Assembly: GCA_001642415.1 (NCBI GenBank)
Contig: LTDK01000183.1
Coordinates: 1 to 64,000 of the forward strand
Length of the DNA stretch: 64,000 nt
From: Nematocida ironsii
Taxonomy: Eukaryota > Microsporidia
Direction of reading: 5' to 3'
Below are positions 1 to 8,559 of this stretch, piece by piece; the stretch's first letter is position 1, and each line of letters begins with the position of its first letter. The position numbers were made by a program, and so were the translations under genes. Below the pieces are notes generated by a model. The model did no database searches. It was not told the DNA's origin and saw only the letters and a list, made by a program, of their open reading frames with translations.

Positions 1-75
1 TTAAAGTGTCTGCTTACGTATGGACTGGCCTGTAAGTATATTATTTAAACACTTTTTCTTTTACATTTTCTGATT

Positions 76-528
76 TTATTCCATCACAAGTCTCATACGC
101 TTTATCCTAAGCTTGGGTGTGAGCAGCGGCATGGATGATGTGTCGCGCAGTGAATAGTTCATTCTTCGAAGTGCATAGTATACAGCATTCAAGCACACAG
201 CCTTTCCTGTTTTTTCCTGAAGAAGGCGGGCTAGTTCCGGCAGCGAAAGAGAAGAGTCATTCATTAGCTTCTCCTTTAGAAAAAGCTGGTCTGATTTAGA
301 CAGGTGTTTCTGCCGGCCAGATCCTTCCTTCCTAACTACAGTGCCGCATTTAAGATATCTGCTCACTACCCTCTTCACAGTGGAGTATACAGCAGGAAGT
401 GTTCTTGCTATCTCTATCCGCGACTTTCCTGCTTTAAACAGCGCGATTATCTGATGTCTTCTAGCCTCTTCGGAGTATACGTGTTTTTTATTGCACGCAG
501 TCTGTTTTTTCTCTCTTTTTAACACCAT
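76..528 (-). CDS. Tc1/mariner-type helix-turn-helix protein, transposase fragment or domesticated HTH
   Basis: This 150-residue protein carries two helix-turn-helix units like the bipartite DNA-binding region of Tc1/IS630 transposases. Residues about 20-65 form the first (a KAGKS.IEIA turn) and about 75-130 the second. It ends after a linker (PLLTPKLRIKRMRL) that in Tc1 transposases leads straight into the DDE catalytic domain, which is absent. A stop follows at once, and I could not see the DDE domain resume in the next 75 bases. It may be a truncated transposase or a retained DNA-binding protein. The ATG at 526-528 opens an uninterrupted frame, so the N-terminal half is intact. An inverted-repeat element lies nearby at 716-871. 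Confidence 0.7.
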   Translation of the reverse strand: MVLKREKKQTACNKKHVYSEEARRHQIIALFKAGKSRIEIARTLPAVYSTVKRVVSRYLKCGTVVRKEGSGRQKHLSKSDQLFLKEKLMNDSSLSLPELARLLQEKTGKAVCLNAVYYALRRMNYSLRDTSSMPLLTPKLRIKRMRLVME

Positions 529-1257
529 GACACTCTAAATTTTTATTATAGATAAAGGCAAAGCGCCATTTTGATTTTATGAATACAAGATTCTTACACT
601 ATTGGCTAGCCAAGAATATGCCATTTAAGAGCCAAGAAACTAAAAAATTCAATAATATACTAGAATATACCCGGGATGTGCCAGAATATAATAATGCACT
701 CAAATACAATAATGCTCTACATTGCACACCAATGTACTTCCCGTTTCTATAAATATTCAGTATTAATGCATATGCTAGAGGATATTTATACTGCCAAATT
801 TTATGGCATAGTATAAGAAGAGCATAGAAGTTTTATATAAGCATAAATTGACAAGTACTGTGCAATGTAGATGCAAATTAGTTATACTTTAAGAGAATCT
901 GAAATTGCCTTTCGGACTGTTAAATTCCAAAATAGATAATTCTACCTTAAATATTGACAATACATAAACAGCCCAAATACAAAATAATATTAATTAAAAC
1001 CCAGCTAGATATTTCTGCAAGCCCGGCATAGTGCTTAAATCTGGATTTTACATAAAGAAAACTAGCAAAATGTGCAAAACTAAGAAATATACAAAATTTT
1101 CTTTCTGGTTAGTACATCCACTAGCTATTCTTGAATGATATCACCGGCTAGTTGAACTGCCTATATGTACTTGGTTTCCGTTATAAATAATACTTTTTAG
1201 CTAGAATTTATAAAATTTGCTAGTAAGTAAATATTTTCATTTTTATTTTATCCCTGC
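529..1257. other. AT-rich gap between transposase fragment and eL36
   Basis: No convincing coding region is seen. The stretch holds a pair of 13-bp perfect inverted repeats (716-728 and 859-871) and short direct repeats around 690-715. It ends in a pyrimidine- and T-rich run just before the eL36 start codon. The shared upstream region of the two divergent flanking genes must lie here. Confidence 0.6.
716..871. repeat. 156-bp segment bounded by 13-bp perfect inverted repeats
   Basis: TCTACATTGCACA at 716-728 is matched by its exact reverse complement at 859-871. The interior is AT-rich and non-coding. Size and ends are compatible with a small miniature inverted-repeat element, and a Tc1-type transposase fragment lies about 190 bases away. 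No clean TA target duplication is visible, so this could also be chance or a regulatory structure. Confidence 0.4.
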
Positions 1258-1617
1258 ATGAAGATAAATCCAAATACAGTACAGCCAATAGAAGGTAAAC
1301 CATATGGAAACGGCACCATCTTCGGAAAGGAGAGAGGGCACAGCACCACCAAAATTATTTCTAGATCAGAGCACAAGAGAATCATTAAACAAAACCCATC
1401 CGAGTTTGCCAAAATAGCCATGGAAAAGTCAGCACTGGCTAGAAACATAGCAAAGGAGATCTGCGGACTGGCCCCATACGAAAAGAAGGCCATAGACTTT
1501 GGAAGAAGAGGAGAAGAAAAGAAGATGAGAAAATTCTTAAAGAAGAGACTGGGAAGCTTAAAGAGTGCCAAGATCAGACAAGAGAGATTATTATCTGAAA
1601 TGAGACATATGAATTAA
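1258..1617 (+). CDS. RPL36: 60S ribosomal protein eL36
   Basis: The 119-residue basic protein belongs to the eL36 family of the large ribosomal subunit. The family core is clear at about residues 68-100: EICGLAPYEKKAIDF followed by KFLKKRLGS..SAK..RE, which matches the CGFAPYE(R/K)RA...KKR(V/L)GTH.RAK signature. The length is typical. The ATG follows a T-rich leader ending in TCCCTGC, a short GC-containing patch like those before other microsporidian ribosomal protein genes. It is transcribed away from the HTH gene and converges on LCB1. Strong, constitutive expression is inferred from function only. Confidence 0.93.
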   Translation: MKINPNTVQPIEGKPYGNGTIFGKERGHSTTKIISRSEHKRIIKQNPSEFAKIAMEKSALARNIAKEICGLAPYEKKAIDFGRRGEEKKMRKFLKKRLGSLKSAKIRQERLLSEMRHMN

Positions 1618-1769
1618 TAAAGAGACTCTAATCTAACGACTATTTAGCATTCTGTGGTAGAAATGCCATCTGAATATGCGCTGTTAACAAAAAAGCTTCT
1701 TATATGTTTTATTTAAAGCAAATGTATTAATTACAAGAAAAAGTGTACATGACCGGTAATTCAATGCCA

Positions 1770-3317
1770 TCAAGCAGTATCTTGGAAGGATGAAAGTGAA
1801 TTGGTGTAAGCCTCTGTAATGATTGTGTAAACGGTTTTAGCAAGAGAAGAAACATCGCTCAGTTGGAATGCATTGTGGAACACAAATAAAACTGAGGGAT
1901 TGGGATATTCTGAGAGCCGAGCATAAATACCTTCATTCATTAGACCGATGTGAATCTCTGAAAAAACAGTTGATGGGTCTGGGTGGTCATCTTGCAGAAT
2001 TATTCTAGCAATTGGTGTAAATTGGTCTGTTTTTGCTCTAAATGGAATTGTTTTGGCAAGCCGGTTGAACTCAGACTGAAATCTTTTAGCAGCATCTTGA
2101 TTAATTAGAGAGTTTTTCTCTCGAAGCACGTTTGAAACAAACTTTGGGGATTTGATGGTTTTCTTGGCTGGATAGTCAATAGCAGGCGTGTACTGGGACT
2201 CTTCTGATGATGATTCAGACTCAGACTGCGTTACAAAGCCAATCTGAGACTCTTCCCACTCAATCACAGAGGTCATGTTAAGAAGGGCAGCCTGCGACAA
2301 ATACGCGGGCAATGAGGCAGAGAAGCAATAGGCCAAACTGCTAAGCCTTTGTAGATCCGATGCCTCTTTCGAGCCAACGCAGAATCCTCCAGCCGATCCA
2401 AACCCAGTTGAGAGAGAGCCAATTCGTAAATCAACTTGTAGTGGATTTGCACCAAAGAACCCAACAGCTCCAGTGCTTCCCAGCATGGGCAAACTAACTG
2501 ACTCATCCAGAATCAAAAATGCCTTGTGGTGTGAGCGTGCCTTGACTATAGCAGCAATATCAGCAGTTTCTCCAGTCTCTTCAAAGACCCCTTCAGTAAT
2601 TATGAACTTCTTATTCTTGAGAGAGCCCTCCATAGCCAGCTTAAGATTCAAGTCAGAGGTGGAGGAGTAAGAAATTGCTTTGGCCTTGGATGAATAAATA
2701 CCCCGCCTTATACTAATAGATGATCTGTGGTCATATAAAATCACGTCATCTCTTTTGCAAAAGCACTTTATAACACTTGCTATTGCGAGCAAAGAGTGCG
2801 CATACAGCACAGCTCCCTCCACGCCCAACGACTCGGCCAGCATCTTTTCCAGCTCCAAATGAATATCAATAGTACCATAGAAGCCTCTTGGCCCACAGGT
2901 TCCTACGCCATATTCTTCAATGATATCTGAGAGCACCCTTAGCTTTTCCTTTTTTTGCTGTGCTGTTTCAATTGGCAAAGGATTATCCTCTGGCACTTCA
3001 ACAGTGCTGCTGAAAAGAAATGGATTAAAGGTAGACAGAATATACTTAGGGTCCTTGCACTTCTCTGGCACATTGATGTCTTCAGACATGCCTAACTCCT
3101 TTGGCTCCCATTCATCAATCAACTGCTCTGCCTCTTCTGGCGAAAGAATAATATCATTTGACGATTTCTTTCGATTAAATGCATATCTTAGCACTATTCC
3201 AAGCAGCAATATTTCTATTAATATTCGAACAGGACTGCTCTGGTACGGATCTTTAATCATCTTCCACACATCCTGAATAAACATAAATGCAGATGTAAAC
3301 AAATACAAATTATACAT
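1770..3317 (-). CDS. LCB1: Serine palmitoyltransferase subunit 1 (LCB1)
   Basis: This is the non-catalytic subunit of serine palmitoyltransferase, the ER enzyme that joins serine and palmitoyl-CoA in the first step of sphingolipid synthesis. A hydrophobic segment at about residues 30-47 is the expected N-terminal membrane anchor. The fold-type I aminotransferase region starts near GTCGPRGFYGTIDIHLELE (139-157), and DES at 271-273 is the cofactor-ring Asp motif. At the position of the PLP lysine the protein reads GSLSTGFGSAGG (300-311) with no Lys, which is diagnostic of LCB1 rather than LCB2. The length of 515 is near normal, with a Ser/Glu-rich insert around 365-380. The LCB2 partner is not in this window. 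Confidence 0.9.
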   Translation of the reverse strand: MYNLYLFTSAFMFIQDVWKMIKDPYQSSPVRILIEILLLGIVLRYAFNRKKSSNDIILSPEEAEQLIDEWEPKELGMSEDINVPEKCKDPKYILSTFNPFLFSSTVEVPEDNPLPIETAQQKKEKLRVLSDIIEEYGVGTCGPRGFYGTIDIHLELEKMLAESLGVEGAVLYAHSLLAIASVIKCFCKRDDVILYDHRSSISIRRGIYSSKAKAISYSSTSDLNLKLAMEGSLKNKKFIITEGVFEETGETADIAAIVKARSHHKAFLILDESVSLPMLGSTGAVGFFGANPLQVDLRIGSLSTGFGSAGGFCVGSKEASDLQRLSSLAYCFSASLPAYLSQAALLNMTSVIEWEESQIGFVTQSESESSSEESQYTPAIDYPAKKTIKSPKFVSNVLREKNSLINQDAAKRFQSEFNRLAKTIPFRAKTDQFTPIARIILQDDHPDPSTVFSEIHIGLMNEGIYARLSEYPNPSVLFVFHNAFQLSDVSSLAKTVYTIITEAYTNSLSSFQDTA

Positions 3318-3844
3318 TTCTTAAATAGAATGGCCCATTCTGTCTCTGGTTAAAGAATGCCACGCACCATCTAAAAACAATACAACAAACTCATCATAGA
3401 ATCCTACTGCACAGGTTACCAGTGCTCTGTATTAAAGAAATAGGCAACAGCCACCTAGTCCACGTCAGACCAGACCAACTGCATACAGCAGACCAGATTC
3501 TAGACTGGGTGTAATTATTAGGCATTAATGTATGCTACTCCTTTTTGTTTATTTTTATTCTGGTTATATAAAGATCCTTTTTATATTGAATGTTCAAGTT
3601 ATTAGTAAAAAGATTAATAGATGTGTGGTAAACAAAAATAGCAAAAACAGTTACAACGAGCATGTGTTAGTACAACCCAGTGATTGTAACTATAGTTTAG
3701 CAAAGTAAATAATATCTGATAAAATCATATCCTGACAAGAAAAATAGGCCTATGCAGGTGAAATTATTGCACTGGAAGGTTGCTATAGAACAGCACAGCA
3801 TATTAACAGCAGTTAATAGTGTAATCTTAGTTTATTTCGAATTC
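3318..3844. other. Gap between LCB1 start and DUF8032-like gene end
   Basis: No gene is seen. This should contain the LCB1 promoter on the minus strand and the 3' end of the downstream gene. It is AT-rich with no recognisable tRNA signature. Confidence 0.5.
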
Positions 3845-4942
3845 TTACAGATAATAGTAAAAAGACTTTTCTCTATAGTTCATTTCAGATGGATCTATAA
3901 AGTAAAGATCCTCTTGCTGCATATCTGTAAGAGAAGATGGCTCTTCTTTAGACTGTTCATAGTTCTTTTTTGTCTTGTAAGACTCAACAGCTTTTCTGAG
4001 TATTGTCACTTTATCAGTGGCCTTTACTGCATTCCAAAAGGCGGTGTTGTCTACGTTTAAAAAAGCCAGCTTTACTGCTAAGACATTATCCTCATTCATG
4101 TTCTCCCACTTACCAAGCCCAAATGACTGGTCATCAAACTCACCGCTGAAAACAGAGTATTTTAACTTGAAGTCACTGTCAATCTTGTCATAGTCAATTG
4201 TTTCTATGTCTATTCTGACCTTGCATCGCTTAGAAATACCTTTTTGTGTCCATGTGATACTAACTGCGCTAGGTGAGTTGACTGTGCTATTCTCTGGCTG
4301 TCTTTTTCTGAGAGTTCCTTCATTCATTTTTTTCATGCGAACAACTCTTCTTGAGCTAGTTGATCTGTGTAAGTTTCTGAATGAGTCAACTGCCCTCTGA
4401 ACAATGCCCTTCTTTCCATAAAGAAGAGTAGGATTCAGGGCAGTAAGCTTCCATGCAAGTTTGTTGACCTCAGTTTCATACTCCCATCTGTTTCCTAAAT
4501 ACCTTTCCTGCTGCACATTTGCCCGTGGGTAAACACTGTTGTCCATTTTAAATTTTTCGGTCATTTTGTCAATGTCTACGTTTTCTATGTCATATTTTAT
4601 AGAAAACTCCACTTCTTCTATTCCAGTGTCTCCCTTGCCTTCTTCTGACATTTTAGTTGGATATTTAAAACACAGCCGGTTTTCTCCGCCTACCATCTTT
4701 ATATGCGGCTGTGATGCCGGCCTATTCACTATTCTCCTGGTTGAGGCTCTTTTTTCTTTTTTGCTGCTTTTTAAGTCTTTGCTGTCTTCTTCTCTATCTT
4801 CATACAGAAGTCCATAATTTGTCTCTTCACTAGACAGCTCATCGTCCTGGCTGTCCAGAATTCCATTCTTTGAGTTATAATCATATTGTGAAAGTGATCT
4901 TACCTCCCATTCCTTATTTAGTATCTTCTTTTGTCGTCCCAT
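3845..4942 (-). CDS. Protein with two DUF8032-like domains, probably nuclear
   Basis: The 365-residue protein has an acidic, Ser-rich N-terminus and a basic KKEKRASTRR patch (about 61-70). A first domain spans about 108-191 and includes NSVYPRAN, GNRWEYETEVN, ALNP and KKGIVQRAVDSFRN. This pattern resembles the DUF8032 domain of fungal proteins, recalled from memory. A second, diverged copy spans about 227-325 with the same order of elements: IDIETIDYDKIDSDFKLKYSVFS, then GKWENMNEDN, LAFLN and ILRKAVESYK. The domain's function is not known to me; a regulatory nuclear role is only a guess from charge and context. The start is the ATG at 4940-4942. Confidence 0.75.
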   Translation of the reverse strand: MGRQKKILNKEWEVRSLSQYDYNSKNGILDSQDDELSSEETNYGLLYEDREEDSKDLKSSKKEKRASTRRIVNRPASQPHIKMVGGENRLCFKYPTKMSEEGKGDTGIEEVEFSIKYDIENVDIDKMTEKFKMDNSVYPRANVQQERYLGNRWEYETEVNKLAWKLTALNPTLLYGKKGIVQRAVDSFRNLHRSTSSRRVVRMKKMNEGTLRKRQPENSTVNSPSAVSITWTQKGISKRCKVRIDIETIDYDKIDSDFKLKYSVFSGEFDDQSFGLGKWENMNEDNVLAVKLAFLNVDNTAFWNAVKATDKVTILRKAVESYKTKKNYEQSKEEPSSLTDMQQEDLYFIDPSEMNYREKSFYYYL

Positions 4943-5700
4943 CCCCTGTAGTATAACCCCTGCGTATCCAAAATAAAAAATTTAAAAACGTTAAAACCGC
5001 AAGTTCTTTCTAAAATAAATTCTGCCGGTTTCTATTATAAATAAATCACAGTTAATCACTATAAAAAGATTTAATTATTCATCACACATATAAAATAACA
5101 TCTTTTGACGCTCCCACTAAAACACACTGTATTTCTGTAAATCATTTATATTTACATATTAATTATATAATTATGATATAGAATAAATGAAATTCGCTTA
5201 TCTTACTAATCCAGAACATCTGCGGATACTTTGTGCAATTTTGCGTATATATACTTTGTTATGTGCACTTCTCTCATTGCATTAATATAAAATGATACAG
5301 CCCAAAATATTTTGACATCCTCTTTATATTCTCTTAGGCAATTCTAGACTCTGCAGTGAAAGTATTCCCTTGCACTTTGTTCAGTAAGATATACAATCGT
5401 GTAAGCAGAGCTATTCTAGTCTGATGTGGGCGCCACTGTATTTTTTCATGATTTATGATACATTACATCATGCTTGTGCCATATTATCATCCAAATTCTA
5501 ATTTACTAGAAAGTATTAGCCACCCGAGTTTAAATGATTCTTGCGGGCATCTAAGTATAAAACAGCCTATTGCAATGACAATACACGCCTAAAATAATAT
5601 TTACATATTATTCTGTTTTTGTTTGTATTGACACCATAGACCAATTACATTTCATTACAATATACACCAACAATATATAACCAAAAATTACAAACAGAAT
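4943..5700. other. Divergent AT-rich gap
   Basis: No coding region or tRNA is seen. Long A/T runs occur near 5140-5190. It must hold the promoters of the DUF8032-like gene (minus) and the AN1 zinc-finger gene (plus). The AN1 gene is preceded by an AT-only stretch containing TATATAA about 27 bases before its ATG. Confidence 0.5.
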
Positions 5701-6168
5701 ATGGAGTCAAGTGAGCCAGCAGTAACCTCAACACATAAAGTAGAAGAGACACAGTCAGTTGTAAGACAAATATCCATTATAATAGTGCATAACTACGTTG
5801 AAAGAACTATTTCAGTGAATGTATCTGAAGGAATACTTGAAGAGATTAAAGGAAAAGCAAAGGAATTGTTTGGGCTCTCTTGCATTCGGCTAGAGATAGA
5901 TAAAAAACTGATTACATCTGCAGATCAGATATTTAAGTGCACCAACCCCAAAATAACAATAGCAGGGATTAAGAATAAGTGTGCTCTGTCCATATGCAGA
6001 AACAGAGTTAACTCTTCAAGTGACTTAGAGTGTAAGTTCTGCTCAAAATCATTCTGTATTAAACACTCCATCCCAGAAGGGCACTCGTGTGAGAACATCT
6101 CAGACTGTAAAGATGTAGCAATTAAGAATAATATTAGGAATTTACTGCATGACCGATACAAAGAGTAA
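5701..6168 (+). CDS. AN1-type zinc-finger protein with ubiquitin-like N-terminal region
   Basis: The C-terminal third holds a full AN1 zinc finger with ligands C94, C99, C111, C114, C119, H122, H128 and C130, the standard spacing for two zinc ions. Residues about 23-90 alternate beta-like and helical stretches (QISIIIVHN, then ILEEIKGKAKELFG, then RLEIDKKLI) and look like a ubiquitin-like fold; this second call is an inference. AN1 proteins with such regions usually work with Cdc48/p97 and the proteasome in protein quality control. The protein is 155 residues, compact like its neighbours, and lies 33 bases before the next gene on the same strand. Confidence 0.82.
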   Translation: MESSEPAVTSTHKVEETQSVVRQISIIIVHNYVERTISVNVSEGILEEIKGKAKELFGLSCIRLEIDKKLITSADQIFKCTNPKITIAGIKNKCALSICRNRVNSSSDLECKFCSKSFCIKHSIPEGHSCENISDCKDVAIKNNIRNLLHDRYKE

Positions 6169-6201
6169 ATGACCTCTTAAGCAAGACTTTTTTTTCTTTC
6201 T

Positions 6202-6723
6202 ATGAAAAATTGGAAAGTAGTCAAGCCGCAGAATAAACTAGCACAAGAGAACAACAAACAGCCACAGGATCAAAAGAAGTCTCTCTTAAGAAACAAGAAA
6301 GCAAAGAAGAGCCGCTTTACAGGAGTTGGTGCATTTGTAGCAATAGTTGCTGTTATATACGCCTTTGTATCACTGGGTATTTTCAGAAAAATAGGCGAAA
6401 AATTGTCTTCTATGCCAGCTATGCAACCAATTCTTACAAATGAATATTTTGTTCTTCTGAAAAGACTTTTACAGCTAGCTATGCTTAGAGTAGAGTTATT
6501 GTTGATAAAAGGCCTTGAGGTATCAAAGTGCATTTTGTGTAGAATTTGCACTGGCGCAAGCATTATAGCAGAAAAAGTCCCAGGATATGAGAAAGCCAAA
6601 GGATTCTTAAGAACCTGTGAACTCTGCAAATGCGGCAAGGATCTTCTTATAAAAATAGAAACCACTGGAAAGAAGTTGTTGAATTCTTTGTGTGATAAAA
6701 TTAGGAGAATACAAGCAAATTAA
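6202..6723 (+). CDS. Small membrane protein with clustered cysteines, unknown family
   Basis: I do not recognise this 173-residue protein. It has a very basic, Gln/Lys-rich N-terminus (1-40), then a transmembrane segment at about 44-61, then a mostly helical remainder. Two cysteine clusters follow: CILCRIC at 110-116 and CELCKC at 139-144, with spacing that could bind zinc or an iron-sulfur cluster or form disulfides. The basic N-terminus suggests a cytosolic tail by the positive-inside rule. The ATG follows a T-rich leader 33 bases after the AN1 gene. It converges with NHP2. Confidence 0.65.
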   Translation: MKNWKVVKPQNKLAQENNKQPQDQKKSLLRNKKAKKSRFTGVGAFVAIVAVIYAFVSLGIFRKIGEKLSSMPAMQPILTNEYFVLLKRLLQLAMLRVELLLIKGLEVSKCILCRICTGASIIAEKVPGYEKAKGFLRTCELCKCGKDLLIKIETTGKKLLNSLCDKIRRIQAN

Positions 6724-6825
6724 GTGAATTCGGTTATTGAATAAATATAAGTTTATCATAATTTGAACTGATCGTCTAATAGTTTTTATATGCGATACTT
6801 GGCAGTTAAATATTTAGTTTATTGT

Positions 6826-7152
6826 CTATTGTAAAAGTAATGCTTCTTCGTTTGATAGGATACTTAAAGGAATGAATAAACAGGTAGTAGGTTTGTCTTT
6901 GTCCGTTTTAACATCAAATCTGCTATTTATGTATAAAAGCGGCACATTTGAATCAGAACACAATGCTGGAATGTGGCTGACTAAGTCAAAAGGCGCAACA
7001 TCAGCTGCCAATACAACTATGCCATCATCCTTCTTTAATAGGGACTTTTGTACGGCTTTAATCCCTCTTTTACACTCTGGCCTTTTCATTATATTTGGTA
7101 GAGCACCCATTGCTTCTGCAGAAAGAATTGTTCTACTAATTGGCGCCGGCAT
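6826..7152 (-). CDS. NHP2: H/ACA snoRNP protein NHP2 (L7Ae family)
   Basis: The 108-residue protein is an L7Ae/L30e-fold RNA-binding protein. KRGIKAVQKSL.KKDDGIVVLAADVAPFDLVSHIPALCSDSNVPLLYI matches NHP2 best: the aspartate-proline/phenylalanine turn followed by SHIPALC is typical of NHP2, while SNU13 has EPxEIILHLP. NHP2 is part of the H/ACA particle that guides rRNA pseudouridylation and is essential for ribosome assembly in the nucleolus. It is shorter than yeast NHP2 (156), mainly at the N-terminus. It fits with PUS10, BMS1 and other ribosome-biogenesis genes in the window. Confidence 0.85.
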   Translation of the reverse strand: MPAPISRTILSAEAMGALPNIMKRPECKRGIKAVQKSLLKKDDGIVVLAADVAPFDLVSHIPALCSDSNVPLLYINSRFDVKTDKDKPTTCLFIPLSILSNEEALLLQ

Positions 7153-7595
7153 AAAATAATTTTTTATGTTTTCGTGTTATAACAGTTAATGTTAATCTTT
7201 AAATATTTACTAAAACTAGCAGAAGTTATTATTTGCTCTGGCTCGATAGTGAATGCTTTTATTTAGCAATACCTCAAGAACATTACATTAATATAACCCT
7301 AAATTGCAAAAACATACAGTCTGAAATTATAATAAGAAAAGAAGAGAGAATATTGTAAGTAAGGAGATGTTAAAAAATCTGGAATATGGGCCAGTTCAGA
7401 GAAGGCATTAAATGCTATTGTTATACTGCTATAAAGAGACTATTCTAGCATGAATTATTGTATTCAATTAAGACCAGAAGCATTAGATAGCAGAGCAGCG
7501 TGTATTGCCTATAGGACAAAACTTTTCCCGAATATACAAATAAACTTACTCCTACAAACATACAGGTAATTTATAACGTAATAATAGTTTATTAT
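7153..7595. other. Gap between NHP2 start and syntaxin end
   Basis: No gene or structured RNA is recognised. This stretch should contain the NHP2 promoter; an AT-only stretch (CATAAAAAATTATTTT on the minus strand) directly precedes the NHP2 ATG. Confidence 0.5.
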
Positions 7596-8393
7596 CTAGT
7601 GTGCTATTTTGAATATAAGAAGAAACAGAATAACAAATAGAATAACGATGCCCAGAAGAGTTGTGGTTTTTTTCGCCTTGAAAAGTCTTATTTTTCTTTT
7701 TGTTGTTTTGTTAATTAGCTTGTGTGCTGTGCCTGTCTGCACATTTGCATAATTAACCCCCATATGAATTTTATCCATTTCGCATGTATCATTTCTTATA
7801 ATGGCCGAGAAGTCATCTGCTAGGTCTTTTAGATCTGTCATCCCCTCTAAGAGTATTTCTAATGAAGTTCTTCTTTTTTCTGCTAAAAGAAGTGCCTCCT
7901 TTGCTGTTTTATTTCCTAGGGTGAATGCAGACTGAAGAATCAATTTTCCTTTCTCTTTTTCTTCTAAGTGATTCAGTTCTGTGTCTGTTGCATCTGGATT
8001 AGCAATTAAGTATTGCTCCTTTAGCCTTTCTTTTTGGTTGGTGGCAAAGCCTCCCTGGACCCTGCCAAAGTCCTGTATAACTAGGCTAAGCCTTCTCAAA
8101 AGATTCTGCATAAAACTGTTTCTAGTGGCAAAACTTCTATCAAAGCCATACCTGTCTAAGTGCCTGTTGTTTTCTTCTTTCATTTTGTTTAAGTCCTGCT
8201 TTATTGCGCTTGTTCTTTTTTTAAAGTCCTTGTACAGATTCTCCATTGCCTCGCATATTTGGTGTAGCTTTTCTTCTTCTGTATGCCTGGCTTTTTTCTT
8301 GAGAGCATCTGCGATTGACACGCACTCTACAAGAGCAGAAATTGTTTCATTTGTTGTTTTTGCTTTATTTAGAAAGTCTAGCAGCTCCGACAT
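7596..8393 (-). CDS. Qa-SNARE, syntaxin of the plasma-membrane (SSO1/2) type
   Basis: I chose the ATG at 8391-8393 (265 residues), because the 19 residues before it do not look like a syntaxin N-terminus. The N-terminal half is helical and Lys/Glu-rich, as in a Habc bundle. The SNARE helix covers about 175-235 (LEILLEGMTDLKDLADDFSAII, then MDKIHMGVNYANV), followed by a basic linker and a C-terminal transmembrane segment at about 244-261 ending in FKIAH. It should drive fusion at the plasma or a late secretory membrane. By ungapped alignment to syntaxin 1A and Sso1, the conserved zero-layer Gln is Asp (D202). Exact compartment is uncertain. Confidence 0.82.
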   Translation of the reverse strand: MSELLDFLNKAKTTNETISALVECVSIADALKKKARHTEEEKLHQICEAMENLYKDFKKRTSAIKQDLNKMKEENNRHLDRYGFDRSFATRNSFMQNLLRRLSLVIQDFGRVQGGFATNQKERLKEQYLIANPDATDTELNHLEEKEKGKLILQSAFTLGNKTAKEALLLAEKRRTSLEILLEGMTDLKDLADDFSAIIRNDTCEMDKIHMGVNYANVQTGTAHKLINKTTKRKIRLFKAKKTTTLLGIVILFVILFLLIFKIAH

Positions 8394-8559
8394 ACTACAA
8401 GAATTAACTCCTTTCTTGTACACATAAAATAGCCAATTACTAGCAAACACCTCCTAACCAATTAAATTCTATTTTTTTGCAGATGATTTGACCACAGCTT
8501 TTGCCCTATCATACAGCCTTATTGGCATCCAATCATTCTTTTTATTTGCATATGGCAGT

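Noticed and set aside
3752..4060. 102-codon frame on the plus strand
   Set aside because: Mostly antisense to the DUF8032-like gene; composition (Leu/Phe/Ile/Cys-rich) is that of an antisense shadow.
8469..8528. Short basic frame (19 codons from ATG, about 31 from the previous stop) between the multi-pass membrane gene and syntaxin
   Set aside because: It looks somewhat protein-like, but is too short to support, out of frame with the preceding gene, and matches no small ribosomal protein I know.
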